DNA of 64,000 nt, taken from positions 930,001 to 994,000 of the forward strand of contig NC_021921.1 in NCBI RefSeq assembly GCF_000470655.1. Reading direction: 5' to 3'. A program made the position numbers and the translations under genes. This stretch comes from Halorhabdus tiamatea SARL4B. GTDB taxonomy: Archaea > Halobacteriota > Halobacteria > Halobacteriales > Haloarculaceae. The stretch's first letter is position 1. Every line of letters starts with the position of its first letter. Below the pieces are notes generated by a model. That model was not told where the DNA came from and searched no databases. It saw only the letters and a list, made by a program, of their open reading frames with translations. This document shows, piece after piece, positions 22,774 through 31,699 of this stretch.

Positions 22774-23574
22774 ATGAGCGATCCGAGTCCACCGCCAGAC
22801 GCTGCGGACAGCATGGCCGTCGTCCAGGAAGCCATCGGAGATGTCGTACTCGAACCAGCGGAGAAGCGGGCAATCTGGCGGTTCACACGGCGCGAGTTGC
22901 CGTATCTCTGGAGTCAGCGGACGTCGTATTTCATTCTCGGAAGCTATCGTGACCCCTACATCCGCCGGTTGCGTGCCGTCCAGAACGAACTCACGAAGCA
23001 ACTCGGCGCGTATCCGTTCGTCATGGGTGATCTACTGGAACTCCCGACGGAACGGCTCAACACGTTCGATATCATGTTTGCCCTGCTGGCGACGTACACC
23101 GACTACATCGTCGGCGTCTTCGAGAAGGAGAGTGGTGGCGAAGCCCCGGAGCTGGGCGAGATCGATGACCCGCCGTATTTCGAGAAATCGTACGTGTTCC
23201 CCCGCGACTACGCGTGGGTGACGGATGCGAATCTCGACTCGGCGTACCACGTCATCCAGGCCGCCCTTGAGATCGCGTTCACCGACGAGTTGACTGACGA
23301 GGCGATCACGGCGAAGATCGACGCGCTCGTTGATCGCGCACGGGAGAACGGCATCGATGTCACCGAAGACGAAGTCTGGGATGTCATTGACGACCGGACG
23401 GCGAACGCTGAGGCACCAGCAACGTACAGTTGGGTCCACCGCAACAAGTTCCGCAAGTTCGAACTCCACGATCGGTGCTTCCCGTGGACGAGCGACGAGG
23501 AGTTGCGAGATGCCGTTTCCGGCCTCCCGTCACCCACACCGCGACCGGAATGGGAAACGGGCGGGGAACCCTGA
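22774..23574 (+). CDS. Unknown protein with a Rossmann-like start, divergent from an ArsR regulator
   Basis: 266 residues. The segment TSYFILGSYRDPYIRRLRAV (about 50-69) has a strand-GSY-turn-helix form like the first motif of SLOG/TIR or deoxyribosyltransferase folds. It continues with FDIMFALLATYTDYIVGVFE and GGEAPELGEI, a second strand with a conserved-looking acidic GGE, then a Y/F-rich DYAWVTDANLD. The C-terminal half is helical and acidic. I do not recognise a characterised family; the fold suggestion is inference. It could be the effector of a regulated stress or defence unit. Confidence 0.65.
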   Translation: MSDPSPPPDAADSMAVVQEAIGDVVLEPAEKRAIWRFTRRELPYLWSQRTSYFILGSYRDPYIRRLRAVQNELTKQLGAYPFVMGDLLELPTERLNTFDIMFALLATYTDYIVGVFEKESGGEAPELGEIDDPPYFEKSYVFPRDYAWVTDANLDSAYHVIQAALEIAFTDELTDEAITAKIDALVDRARENGIDVTEDEVWDVIDDRTANAEAPATYSWVHRNKFRKFELHDRCFPWTSDEELRDAVSGLPSPTPRPEWETGGEP

Positions 23575-23727
23575 ACGGCCTGAATGCCGGTCCCTGGATT
23601 TCGCTTGCCACTTGGATGCAGTCAGCGGCGAGAGTCCCTCGCTGAGGGGGTTGGTCACGCTGACGCGGCCAGCTGTGGAGATGAACTGCCAGCGATTCGG
23701 TGTTTTCTTATCAATTTCACAATCAAG

Positions 23728-24543
23728 TCAGCGGAGTAATCGGGTAATCGAGTCGCTGACGAGTTGCGATTCGATCTGGAGGAGTGTCGCTGCATCTTCG
23801 AGTGCTGAATCGTCTATCGCGTCTGCACATCGCGCTACGTCGGCGTCGGAGACGTATTCCAGCGCGCCGGTCCTCATATCCGTGTAGTCTCTGACGTACC
23901 AGAGGAGAGCATGGAGGTCAGCGATATCCTTCACTCGTTTATGACTCTTGTCTCGGTCGGGGAGCGAACGGATTTTCATTGCGGACAGCAACTCCGGTAG
24001 GACGATCAGTGCTTCGGCAGGCGGCGACCACGAGACGTACTCCGCCAGCGATTCACCCTTTCCCGCTTCGAATACTGGTGCCAGGAGTGGTTCCGCCGGC
24101 GGTTTGAACCCGAACACGTCTCGAAACTCCTCTAACTCCGTGGTGTCCGGAATGACATCAACGTAGACTTGAAACACCTCGTGCATACTGTGCTCGCTGG
24201 CTTCGGCTTCGCTGATTCGCTCCTGACTGTCCCGGAGAAAGTGCTGGACGAAACCGAACCGACTCCTCGTGTATCCCAAGTCTTCGATTGCCGAAATAGA
24301 GTCTCCAACCGGTGTCTCAGGGAGGTCTTCTCCCGTCCAACTCGCATCAACGTGGACGCCGATATCGATGTCTCGTGACCCAATGTACTCACGGCCGTGC
24401 GCGGCGTGGAACCCGGGGGTGACATGGAGATGGACAGCCCACCCACCGAGCAGACAGACCGGCGGTTGTGCTGCGTCAAACACTGCGTGGAGTTCCTGTT
24501 CGGAGAGTTCCGTGACCTGCGGCACGTAGTACTGTCTCACCAT
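23728..24543 (-). CDS. AbiEii/nucleotidyltransferase-like toxin
   Basis: 271 residues. The nucleotidyltransferase signature is LLGGWAVHLHV (31-41) with SRDIDIGVH (about 56-64), i.e. G-G-x-x-[LV] plus D-x-D. Downstream KIRSLPDRDKSHKRVKDIADLHAL matches the AbiEii/MNT pattern in which K and D residues follow the NTase core. Known relatives add nucleotides to tRNA or to GTP-like substrates and act as toxins in abortive phage infection. It overlaps the antitoxin stop by 1 bp. Confidence 0.75.
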   Translation of the reverse strand: MVRQYYVPQVTELSEQELHAVFDAAQPPVCLLGGWAVHLHVTPGFHAAHGREYIGSRDIDIGVHVDASWTGEDLPETPVGDSISAIEDLGYTRSRFGFVQHFLRDSQERISEAEASEHSMHEVFQVYVDVIPDTTELEEFRDVFGFKPPAEPLLAPVFEAGKGESLAEYVSWSPPAEALIVLPELLSAMKIRSLPDRDKSHKRVKDIADLHALLWYVRDYTDMRTGALEYVSDADVARCADAIDDSALEDAATLLQIESQLVSDSITRLLR

Positions 24544-25151
24544 TATTGGTCACCGTGATACGCGTCGATGAGTTTCTCCGCCGCCTCCTCACACGGGCCG
24601 CCCTCCCCAAGCAAATCCAGAATTAGCTGGGGGATGGATACCGTCGAGAAACCATCAACCACCTGGCGATTGTAGAAGACGTGGTCATCGAGAACCCTGA
24701 TCCGGGTATTTCCACCGCCCAACAACCCCTGCTCCTCGACGACTGCAAGCCACTCGTTGATCTCGGCTGGAGCAATGTAGAAGTCAGTGGTCGAAGTGAA
24801 GAGAAAGCCCTGCTGTAGATTCTCCGCCTGGTACGTTGTCAAGGCATACTGCAAGTCAGTCTCTGCGAGTAGGTCCATCGGTTGCTGGAGTGATACCTCC
24901 AGTTGATTCGGTTCAATCCGCTGGTCCAACCACACCTGATACAGCTCAACCGGTGCCACAACTTCAGTCCCGTCGATCAAGCCCTGCTCTTCGAGTTTGT
25001 CAGTGTACTGCCGAGTCCACGGTTCCGACGCCCCCGAAAGCTGTGCGACGCGGTATTTCGTCAAATCGTCTCCGGTATGATTTAACAGGACGCGAATAAT
25101 CCGCTCCTTGTTGAACCCCCGTTCCCGAGCCGGCTTCTCCAAGACCGCCAT
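24543..25151 (-). CDS. AbiEi-like winged-helix antitoxin
   Basis: 202 residues from ATG 25151 (MAVLEKPARERGFNKERIIR). A winged-helix domain is at about 15-60 (VLLNHTGDDLTKYRVAQLSGASEPWTRQYTDKLEEQGLI). The rest is the mixed domain (YALTTYQAENLQQGFLFTST) typical of AbiEi-type partners. It is the first gene of a pair with the nucleotidyltransferase. A 9-bp inverted repeat spans its TATA box, so autoregulation is likely. Confidence 0.72.
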   Translation of the reverse strand: MAVLEKPARERGFNKERIIRVLLNHTGDDLTKYRVAQLSGASEPWTRQYTDKLEEQGLIDGTEVVAPVELYQVWLDQRIEPNQLEVSLQQPMDLLAETDLQYALTTYQAENLQQGFLFTSTTDFYIAPAEINEWLAVVEEQGLLGGGNTRIRVLDDHVFYNRQVVDGFSTVSIPQLILDLLGEGGPCEEAAEKLIDAYHGDQ

Positions 25152-25155
25152 GATA

Positions 25156-25192
25156 CATTGGTTATCCCGTGTACCTATATATCTAACCAATG
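25156..25192 (-). promoter_or_regulatory. Promoter with inverted repeat for the AbiE-like operon
   Basis: CATTGGTTA (25156-25164) and TAACCAATG (25184-25192) are perfect 9-bp arms either side of the minus-strand TATA-like gatatataggt (25173-25183), about 25-35 bp upstream of the ATG. A further palindrome CCAATGCATTGG overlaps the distal arm (25187-25198). Likely an operator that blocks the TATA box. Confidence 0.6.
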
Positions 25193-25537
25193 CATTGGGT
25201 GCGAGTGTCACTTACATACTGAACCACACAGTCTCGAAAACCAGTTGTGATCGATACTCATCGTATTGAGTCGCTACTGACAGGACTCGCTGGGCAGATC
25301 CCTGGAGTGACCCTTGGAGACGGCCACCGCCGAAGAAATCAGCACTCGGTTGACCGTCGAACTCATCGTCGAGAGCCCTTCGGCGAGGGGCCTCGTCGCG
25401 CTGCTGCGGACATATGCGGAACACACACCGCTGGCGATCCGGTGTTCTCTTATCGACTCGTTTTCCGGACTTTGGCTACTTCCTGACCGTCACCCTGACC
25501 CGTGGCTTTATTGACTCCGGCGGAACGTGTGGGTGTA
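25193..25537. other. Region before aglB with a possible small coding remnant
   Basis: An open frame at 25314-25514 begins METATAEEISTRLTVELIVE and contains TPLAIRCSLIDSF. A similar string (LPAIRCFLINF) can be read at about 23685-23718 on the other side of the AbiE-like pair. This may be a fragment of a duplicated gene. Weak evidence; the promoter of aglB also lies here. Confidence 0.3.
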
Positions 25538-28522
25538 ATGACTGACGTGGAGGCGACGACTGCGGAACTCCTCGCGGAGAAGCCGGCTCTCGCTGACGGG
25601 CTGAAAGAGCTACTCGACGTTGACGCCGCCGAGGAGACCTGGACCTATGAGGACGTGCCTTTCGATTCGGGGACGTTCGGCGAGCTGGTCTCGCGTGGCG
25701 TCGTGGAGAAGCGCGACGGGGAGTATACGCTTGCGGATCGCGAGGCTGTTCGGCGGGCGTTGGGAGTGGAACAGGAGACCGACGAAGAGATGGCGGGGAC
25801 TGCTTCGGGTAGTAGCTCGGCAGGGAGTTTCTTCGAGGACATCTCGATGCCGGACCTGCGCGTCCAGCGGCCGGTGGCGACGCTCGGGTTGGTCGGTGCG
25901 CTCGCGTTGGTGGTTCTGTTCCGGGTGCTGCCCTGGCCGGCGGTGTTCCGCGGCGAGGACGTCGTCCTCTCGGGGAACGATCCGTACTTCTATCGGTATT
26001 TCGTCCACCAGTTGGTGGAGGGCAGTACCGGTCCGCTTGATTTCTCGATCTTCTCGGCGGTACCTGACGGCATCTCCCATGGCGAGCCGCTGATGGTCGC
26101 GATGCTGTCGTGGGTGTCGATGGTGCTCGGTGGGACGTCAGCCGTTGGCGGCGTGTTGGCGTGGTTCCCTGTCGTGTCGGCGGTCGTGACCGCGCTGCTT
26201 GTGTACGTGCTTGCGGTTCGGGTGACGGAGGATCGCCGCGTCGGCATCGCCGCCGTGGCGCTGCTGGCGATCATGCCCGGCCACGCCTTCCGGACCGGGC
26301 TCGGGTTCGCGGACCACCACGCCTTCGACTATCCCTGGCTGGCGTTGACGGCGCTGGCAGTGGTGTCGCTGGTGGGTCGAGATGGACGGGAGCGTCTCGA
26401 TTGGCGGACGTGGGCGTGGGGAGTTGCGCTGGGTGTCGGTGTGGCTGGCCAGACACTCGCCTGGGACGCCGGGCCGCTCTTGCTCGTGCCGCTCGGGCTG
26501 TTCGTCGTGGGTGCGGTGCCATCGTGGGTGCGTGCAGGGCGATCGCCAGCGCGCGAGGCGAGCGTGTTCGTGGGTGGGCTAGGGCTGGCCGCGGTGGTGG
26601 TATTGGCGGTCCACACCCAGTGGGGCTGGCATACGCGCGTCGTCGCGCTTGCGCCCGTGCTGTTGGTGGGCGGGAGCGTCGTGCTTGTCGGATTGGGGGA
26701 GGTGGCCCGGCGGTTCGAGGTGTCGGCGCGGTCGTTGCTCGGCGGTGAAGTGCTGATCGGCGGCGTCGGGTTCGCGGCGGTCTGGACGCTGTTTCCCGCG
26801 TTCGTTGACGAGCTCGGGCGTGGAGTTGACTTTCTGGTCTCGACAGAGGGTATCGCCGAGACGACGTCGATCTTCTCGGGGGAGTTGGGATCGATCATCG
26901 GACCGATCTTCCTGTTCGGGTTCGCGCTGTTCCTGGCGCTGCCGTACATGGGCTGGGCGCTCTGGCAGAATTACCGAGGACTCGCTCCGTCGTGGTTGCT
27001 CGTCGGCGTCTACGGCTGGTGGTTCCTGTTGCTGTCGGTGATCCAGATCCGGTTCGCCGGACAGCTGGCGCTGTTCACGGCAGTGTTCGGCGGGTTGGGG
27101 TTCGTGCACGTGGCTGCGTGGGTGGATCTGGCGGCGTATCCGCGGCCGTTCGGCGGGTCGGAAGAGTCCGGGAGTCGGGGGTTGTCTTCGGATGAAGACA
27201 TCGAGGAGACGGACGATCTCGAGATGCCGGAGCGGCGACAGGCGTTGTCATTGATTGGGCTCGGACTGGGTGTCGGGTCGCTCGGTATTTTGAACACGCC
27301 GATCAAGCACTCCCAGTTGTTGATCGACGAGTCGATGTACGAGGCTGCGCGGTTCATGCGGGAGTATTCTGCGGAGCGAGAGTGGGAGTATCCCGAGAAC
27401 TACGTGTTTAGCCAGTGGGGTCGAAATCGGGTCTACAACTGGTTCGTGAACGGGGAGGCCAGGAGTTACGGGTACGCACAGTCGAACTTCGGGGAGTTCC
27501 TGGCGTCGGCAGATGGCGAAGAATGGTACGAGCGATTGCGGGACCGTGCCGGGTTCGTCGCCATCGAAGAGGGGGACATGTCCAATGGCGGGCAAGCCGG
27601 GACGATCTACGATCAACTCTGGAGTGACGGGTACGGGATCGAGACGGACCATTATCGAGCGGTGTGGTCCGACGGTGAGGATTCGTTGCGAGTGTTCACA
27701 TTCGTTCCCGGGGCGCGTATTGTCGGGGCTGTACCGAATGGAGGGGCCGTGACGATCGACGGGGATGCGGAAATCGACGGCGACAGTCGTCCGATCTCCG
27801 GGACGATCGACCCCGATGACACCGGTCTCTTCGACGAACGAGTCCCGTTGCCTGGCGCGTACACTGTCGGCGACTGGGAGGCCAGAGTGTCTGAGCAAGA
27901 CGTCTCCGAGGAGACGGTCTTCTCTCCATTCGAGGGTGAGGCCCACTGGTCCTTCGAGGAAGGATCGGGTGAGTGGGTGTACGACCAGGCCGGGGGCCTT
28001 CACGGTCGGATTCACGGCCCAGAGTGGGTCGATGGCCGTAACGGGCCGGCACTGGCATTCGAAGGGCAATCGGACTACGTCGAAGCGCCGATAGAGTCTT
28101 TACAGGAATTCACGATAAGTCTCTGGGCGTATCCAACGGCGTTGGACATGACTGAGAACAATGATTTCCGGCATATCGTCCACACAGCGGGGGGAAGCAT
28201 CCTGATCTTCGAGGATAATGGTCGAATCAGTTTCCGGCTGCCAGGTGTCGGTAGCGACCGTCTCATCGCTGACGGGATTCGTACAAATCGCTGGCAGCAC
28301 GTCGCAATTACGTTCGATGGAACCGTGCGGACAGTGTATCTTGATGGGGAGCAACGAGCTCGCGATGAGGTCTCGGTGGGGAACTTGGACTGGGGTGGAC
28401 AGATTCGACTGGGGAACCGCTTCGAGACGCCGTCGGAACACGGCTACGCAGGACTACTTGACGATGCGCGGATCTACGATCGAGTGGTGTCTCCCGCGGA
28501 GATGAGTGACGACAGTGAGTAG
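25538..28522 (+). CDS. aglB: AglB-type oligosaccharyltransferase with a C-terminal LamG domain
   Basis: 994 residues from ATG 25538. Residues 1-80 are a soluble winged-helix-like domain. About 105-560 is a multi-helix STT3 core with the first acidic loop GNDPYFYRYF (about 147-156) and FADHHAFDY (about 257-265). The usual WWDYG is replaced by FSQWGRNRVYNWFVNG (about 624). From about 800 to the end is a LamG/concanavalin-like domain (AHWSFEEGSGEWVYD..., ISLWAYP, WQHVAITFDG, YAGLLDDARIYDRVVS). AglB moves lipid-linked glycans to Asn on exported proteins. It opens the glycan cluster. Confidence 0.85.
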   Translation: MTDVEATTAELLAEKPALADGLKELLDVDAAEETWTYEDVPFDSGTFGELVSRGVVEKRDGEYTLADREAVRRALGVEQETDEEMAGTASGSSSAGSFFEDISMPDLRVQRPVATLGLVGALALVVLFRVLPWPAVFRGEDVVLSGNDPYFYRYFVHQLVEGSTGPLDFSIFSAVPDGISHGEPLMVAMLSWVSMVLGGTSAVGGVLAWFPVVSAVVTALLVYVLAVRVTEDRRVGIAAVALLAIMPGHAFRTGLGFADHHAFDYPWLALTALAVVSLVGRDGRERLDWRTWAWGVALGVGVAGQTLAWDAGPLLLVPLGLFVVGAVPSWVRAGRSPAREASVFVGGLGLAAVVVLAVHTQWGWHTRVVALAPVLLVGGSVVLVGLGEVARRFEVSARSLLGGEVLIGGVGFAAVWTLFPAFVDELGRGVDFLVSTEGIAETTSIFSGELGSIIGPIFLFGFALFLALPYMGWALWQNYRGLAPSWLLVGVYGWWFLLLSVIQIRFAGQLALFTAVFGGLGFVHVAAWVDLAAYPRPFGGSEESGSRGLSSDEDIEETDDLEMPERRQALSLIGLGLGVGSLGILNTPIKHSQLLIDESMYEAARFMREYSAEREWEYPENYVFSQWGRNRVYNWFVNGEARSYGYAQSNFGEFLASADGEEWYERLRDRAGFVAIEEGDMSNGGQAGTIYDQLWSDGYGIETDHYRAVWSDGEDSLRVFTFVPGARIVGAVPNGGAVTIDGDAEIDGDSRPISGTIDPDDTGLFDERVPLPGAYTVGDWEARVSEQDVSEETVFSPFEGEAHWSFEEGSGEWVYDQAGGLHGRIHGPEWVDGRNGPALAFEGQSDYVEAPIESLQEFTISLWAYPTALDMTENNDFRHIVHTAGGSILIFEDNGRISFRLPGVGSDRLIADGIRTNRWQHVAITFDGTVRTVYLDGEQRARDEVSVGNLDWGGQIRLGNRFETPSEHGYAGLLDDARIYDRVVSPAEMSDDSE

Positions 28523-28640
28523 TCTGTGGTAGGTCTGGACAGGTATTGTTTCGTCTACATGTGAAAAGAGAGATCACGCGATCATCCGGTTCACAGTCCG
28601 ACTGGCCAGACAGTGAAACTCCATAGTAGATGGTACCTTG

Positions 28641-30086
28641 TCAGTCCTGCAGATAGCCAAGATCTTCCAGGCGGGCCTTCGTGTCCTTGGACATCGTCGC
28701 CTCCACATCTGGGTCGGCGTGCTCGAAGCTCTCAAGCCACTCGTCCAGTCTGGTGTCGAGGTCAGCGACGACATCCTCGTGTGTCTCGAAGAGGTCGTTC
28801 ATCTCTTCGGGGTCAGTCTGCACGTCGTACAGTTCGGTTGAGCCGTCCGAACCGCGGATGAACTTATGATCGTCAGTCCGAATCGCTCGTAATGACCGAT
28901 CGTAGGTCCGGACGTGCTCTGGGAGATCACCGACACGTCTTTTGAGAGCGTCCATCCTGGGCTGTGGAGCCATGTATTCCGCGATGGCATATTCGCGTGT
29001 TTCGTCGGCGTCGGGATGGAACGAGATACCCTGAAACTGTTCTCGGGCCTCCGGCGCGTCGATATCGAGAACGTCGAGGATCGTTGGAGGAAGGTCGAGG
29101 AGTTGAACGATGTCGTGACTCTCGTCGTCCTCGAAGGGGCCGCCGTGGACGAACAGCGGAACGTGCAGGAGAGTATCGTAAAGAGCATACTGGTGGTCCA
29201 TCAGCCCGTGGTCACCGATGTTCTCGCCGTGATCACTCGTGACGATAAAGAGGGACTCTTCCCACTCGTCTTCGGCTTTACAAAGATCAACGACCTCCTG
29301 GATTTTCTCTACGAGGTAGGCAATCTCGGCGCGATAAAGCGCCCGAAGGATCTCGAAATCGTCGTCGGTCACTTCGACTGTGTCGGCGATGTACCCCCAG
29401 GCGTCCTGTGGGACCTCCATGGCCGCTTCGTAGGAGACATCTTCAGGAAGGTACTCTTGGGCGTGTGCTTTCGGTGGTCGGTACTCGAGATGGGGTTCGA
29501 GGTAGTTGACGAACAGGAAGAACGGACGTGAGTCATTTCTGGTAGTCAGCCAGTCTTCGATCCACTCGTTGGTCCGGGCGGCGCCGTCGTCTTCGGTCTT
29601 CCTGAAGAACTGGCCATAGATCGCGTTCGTGAGGTTCGTAATTGGATTGCCATCGAAGAGCGCCTTCGTGGCCTCGGTGAGTTTAGTGCGTCCTTCTTCC
29701 TGGCGAGCGATGCGTCCGAGATCGGTATCGCTCTGGACGTACTGCCAGGTCTTATAGAATGTCTCGAAGCCACGGCCGAAGCCGAACTCCTCGCTGATCC
29801 AGGTGTTGTTCGAGACGGCGACGGTCTCGTAGTCGTGATGATGGAGGATTTCGGGAAGCGTTGTGAGGGTGTCGTCGAGGTGTTTGTGGCCTGCGTGTGC
29901 GCCGTGTTTTGATGGGGCAGTTCCGGTGAAAAGGGAGGCGTGGGACGGAAGCGTCCAGGGGGCAGATACGTATGCTCGATGGAAGCCAGTTCCGCTCTCT
30001 ACCCAAGAAGACAGAGTTGCGTTTGAAAGGGCCGTGTTGATCGCATCGGCTCGCACGGTATCCATAACGAGTACGACGACGTTCAT
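28641..30086 (-). CDS. Alkaline-phosphatase-superfamily enzyme (sulfatase-like), Thr nucleophile
   Basis: 481 residues. Metal-site motif LVMDTVRAD at the N-terminus, nucleophile loop APWTLPSHASLFTG and SDHGENIGDHGLMDHQYALYDTLLHVPLFVHG. In sulfatases the loop is C-x-P-S-R; here Thr takes the Cys position and His the Arg, so no formylglycine can form. That favours phosphotransfer or phosphodiester chemistry over sulfate ester hydrolysis. Its start overlaps the upstream gene's stop by 4 bp: an operon of glycosyltransferase, phosphodiesterase-like and this gene. Confidence 0.8.
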   Translation of the reverse strand: MNVVVLVMDTVRADAINTALSNATLSSWVESGTGFHRAYVSAPWTLPSHASLFTGTAPSKHGAHAGHKHLDDTLTTLPEILHHHDYETVAVSNNTWISEEFGFGRGFETFYKTWQYVQSDTDLGRIARQEEGRTKLTEATKALFDGNPITNLTNAIYGQFFRKTEDDGAARTNEWIEDWLTTRNDSRPFFLFVNYLEPHLEYRPPKAHAQEYLPEDVSYEAAMEVPQDAWGYIADTVEVTDDDFEILRALYRAEIAYLVEKIQEVVDLCKAEDEWEESLFIVTSDHGENIGDHGLMDHQYALYDTLLHVPLFVHGGPFEDDESHDIVQLLDLPPTILDVLDIDAPEAREQFQGISFHPDADETREYAIAEYMAPQPRMDALKRRVGDLPEHVRTYDRSLRAIRTDDHKFIRGSDGSTELYDVQTDPEEMNDLFETHEDVVADLDTRLDEWLESFEHADPDVEATMSKDTKARLEDLGYLQD

Positions 30087-31699
30087 ATGTATCCAAGATC
30101 TTCCAACTGATCTTGTACCGCCTCCGTATCCCGTTCTGTCTCTGATTTACCGGACCCAACCAGGGTAGCCAGTGACTGCCGTTCGACAGACCGTTCGGCC
30201 TGGAACTCAGTAGTGAACAGATTTGTCAGCGACTCGCCATCCATGACGTCTGGAATCGGCTCTCCGAGCGCATACAGGAGTGTGGGGGCAATGTCGAAAA
30301 TACTCGCCTGCTCGCCCTCTGCGGGTTCAATAGCTGGCCCTGAAGCAACGTAAATCCCCTCCATTCGATGGCCGCCACTTCTGGCTGCTGAGGGCGGCCC
30401 GTCAACAATGTACGCGTCATTCGTGTTGGGGCGGGGATCAACGGCACAGGCGAAATCCTCGACAGTGAACAGAATATCGGGCGCGAGGTCAGTTTTCGGC
30501 CCTTCGTAGCGCTCTTCTGGCTGAAAGACGTCGATTTCGATAGGGTCGTCGTTCGAGTCTGTGATATTTTCGAGGGCGTCGATCACGGCCGCCGTATCGG
30601 CAGGGTCCTCAGAGAGCATGTAGAGCATACCGCAGGTGAGGTTCTGGCGCGGTGCGAAGACGACGCTTCGCTCCCAGTCGATGTCGTCACCGGGCGATCC
30701 ACGGATGGATTTTCCGACTGACTTCGCCAGATCGTTAAGCTGGGGGATTGCAGAGACGATCGGTTCCGCGATCCGACGCAAGTGGGGAAAATAGCGGGTT
30801 CGAAGTGACTGGACGGTTGAGGTCTCAGCCGGCACACGGAGTCCGTGGGATTCAAGCCAGTCGTTCGAATAAAACGTCCGATTGACGGGGCCAAAGCCAT
30901 GGTCGGAGACGAGCAAGAGGTTTGCGTCTTCACGGTCGGCAAATTCGGCAACTCTGCCGACAGTCTCGTCGACGCGTTTCCACAGCCGCGTGAGTGCGTT
31001 CTGGTGGGTCTCGTCAGCGTTGGGATCATACAGCGCGTGCTCTGGATCGTGATATCGCCAGAAATAGTGCTGGGCCCAATCAGTAACGCTCACGACCCCA
31101 AAAAAGACATCCGGACGTTTCTCTTCGAGCAGATAGGTCATCGCTGCCTCGCGTTTTTCGAGCATCTCGTGGAGATCTGACGCGAGTTGTCCAGGTCTGT
31201 TCTGGTATTTCGGATCAGCGTAGGGGACTTTGACCTCGTAGTCACCCGTGACCTCGTCAAGTTCGTGTTTGAGGTCGTCGGGTTTGGTGATCGTGTCGTC
31301 GCTGGGCGATCCGAGACCGCTAACCATGAATCCGTTTTCGCCGAGTTCGTAGGGCGGATACAGCATCGGGAAGTTGAACACGCCGACACTGTGTCCACGG
31401 GCGGCAAGGACATCCCAGAAGCTCTCGCCCTGGAACGAGTCCGAACCGAGTGACTCGAACTCGAAAGAATCGGGGTCGTCGCGATTAAGGAAGTAGAAGA
31501 CGCCGGTCTTTCCGGGGTTCTGGCCCGTGGCCATCGACAGCCATGCCGGGGCGGTGATTGGCGGGAACGTGCTCTCGAGAGTGTTGGCCTGCCCCTCGTC
31601 GATGCGTGCTTGGAGTTCAGGGAGGTGTCCGTCTTCGAGGAGGGGATCGAGCACGTCCCAGGTAGCTCCGTCGAGGCCGAGGATAATAGTGTCGGTCAT
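30083..31699 (-). CDS. Type I phosphodiesterase/nucleotide pyrophosphatase-like enzyme
   Basis: 538 residues. MTDTIILGLDGATWDVLDPL holds the first metal Asp; the nucleophile loop is FPPITAPAWLSMATG, with Thr as the likely nucleophile; LLLVSDHGFGPVNRTFY holds the second metal site; SGGHRMEGIYVASGP follows. Members cleave phosphodiesters or nucleotide sugars. It overlaps both neighbours by 4 bp, so it is tightly coupled to the glycosyltransferase before it. Confidence 0.85.
   Translation of the reverse strand: MTDTIILGLDGATWDVLDPLLEDGHLPELQARIDEGQANTLESTFPPITAPAWLSMATGQNPGKTGVFYFLNRDDPDSFEFESLGSDSFQGESFWDVLAARGHSVGVFNFPMLYPPYELGENGFMVSGLGSPSDDTITKPDDLKHELDEVTGDYEVKVPYADPKYQNRPGQLASDLHEMLEKREAAMTYLLEEKRPDVFFGVVSVTDWAQHYFWRYHDPEHALYDPNADETHQNALTRLWKRVDETVGRVAEFADREDANLLLVSDHGFGPVNRTFYSNDWLESHGLRVPAETSTVQSLRTRYFPHLRRIAEPIVSAIPQLNDLAKSVGKSIRGSPGDDIDWERSVVFAPRQNLTCGMLYMLSEDPADTAAVIDALENITDSNDDPIEIDVFQPEERYEGPKTDLAPDILFTVEDFACAVDPRPNTNDAYIVDGPPSAARSGGHRMEGIYVASGPAIEPAEGEQASIFDIAPTLLYALGEPIPDVMDGESLTNLFTTEFQAERSVERQSLATLVGSGKSETERDTEAVQDQLEDLGYI

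Noticed and set aside
26110-26748. 212-codon frame inside aglB
   Set aside because: Arg/Gly-rich off-frame translation of the membrane core, a common GC-rich artefact.
28641-30086. True formylglycine sulfatase
   Set aside because: The nucleophile position in APWTLPSHASLFTG is Thr and the following Arg is His.
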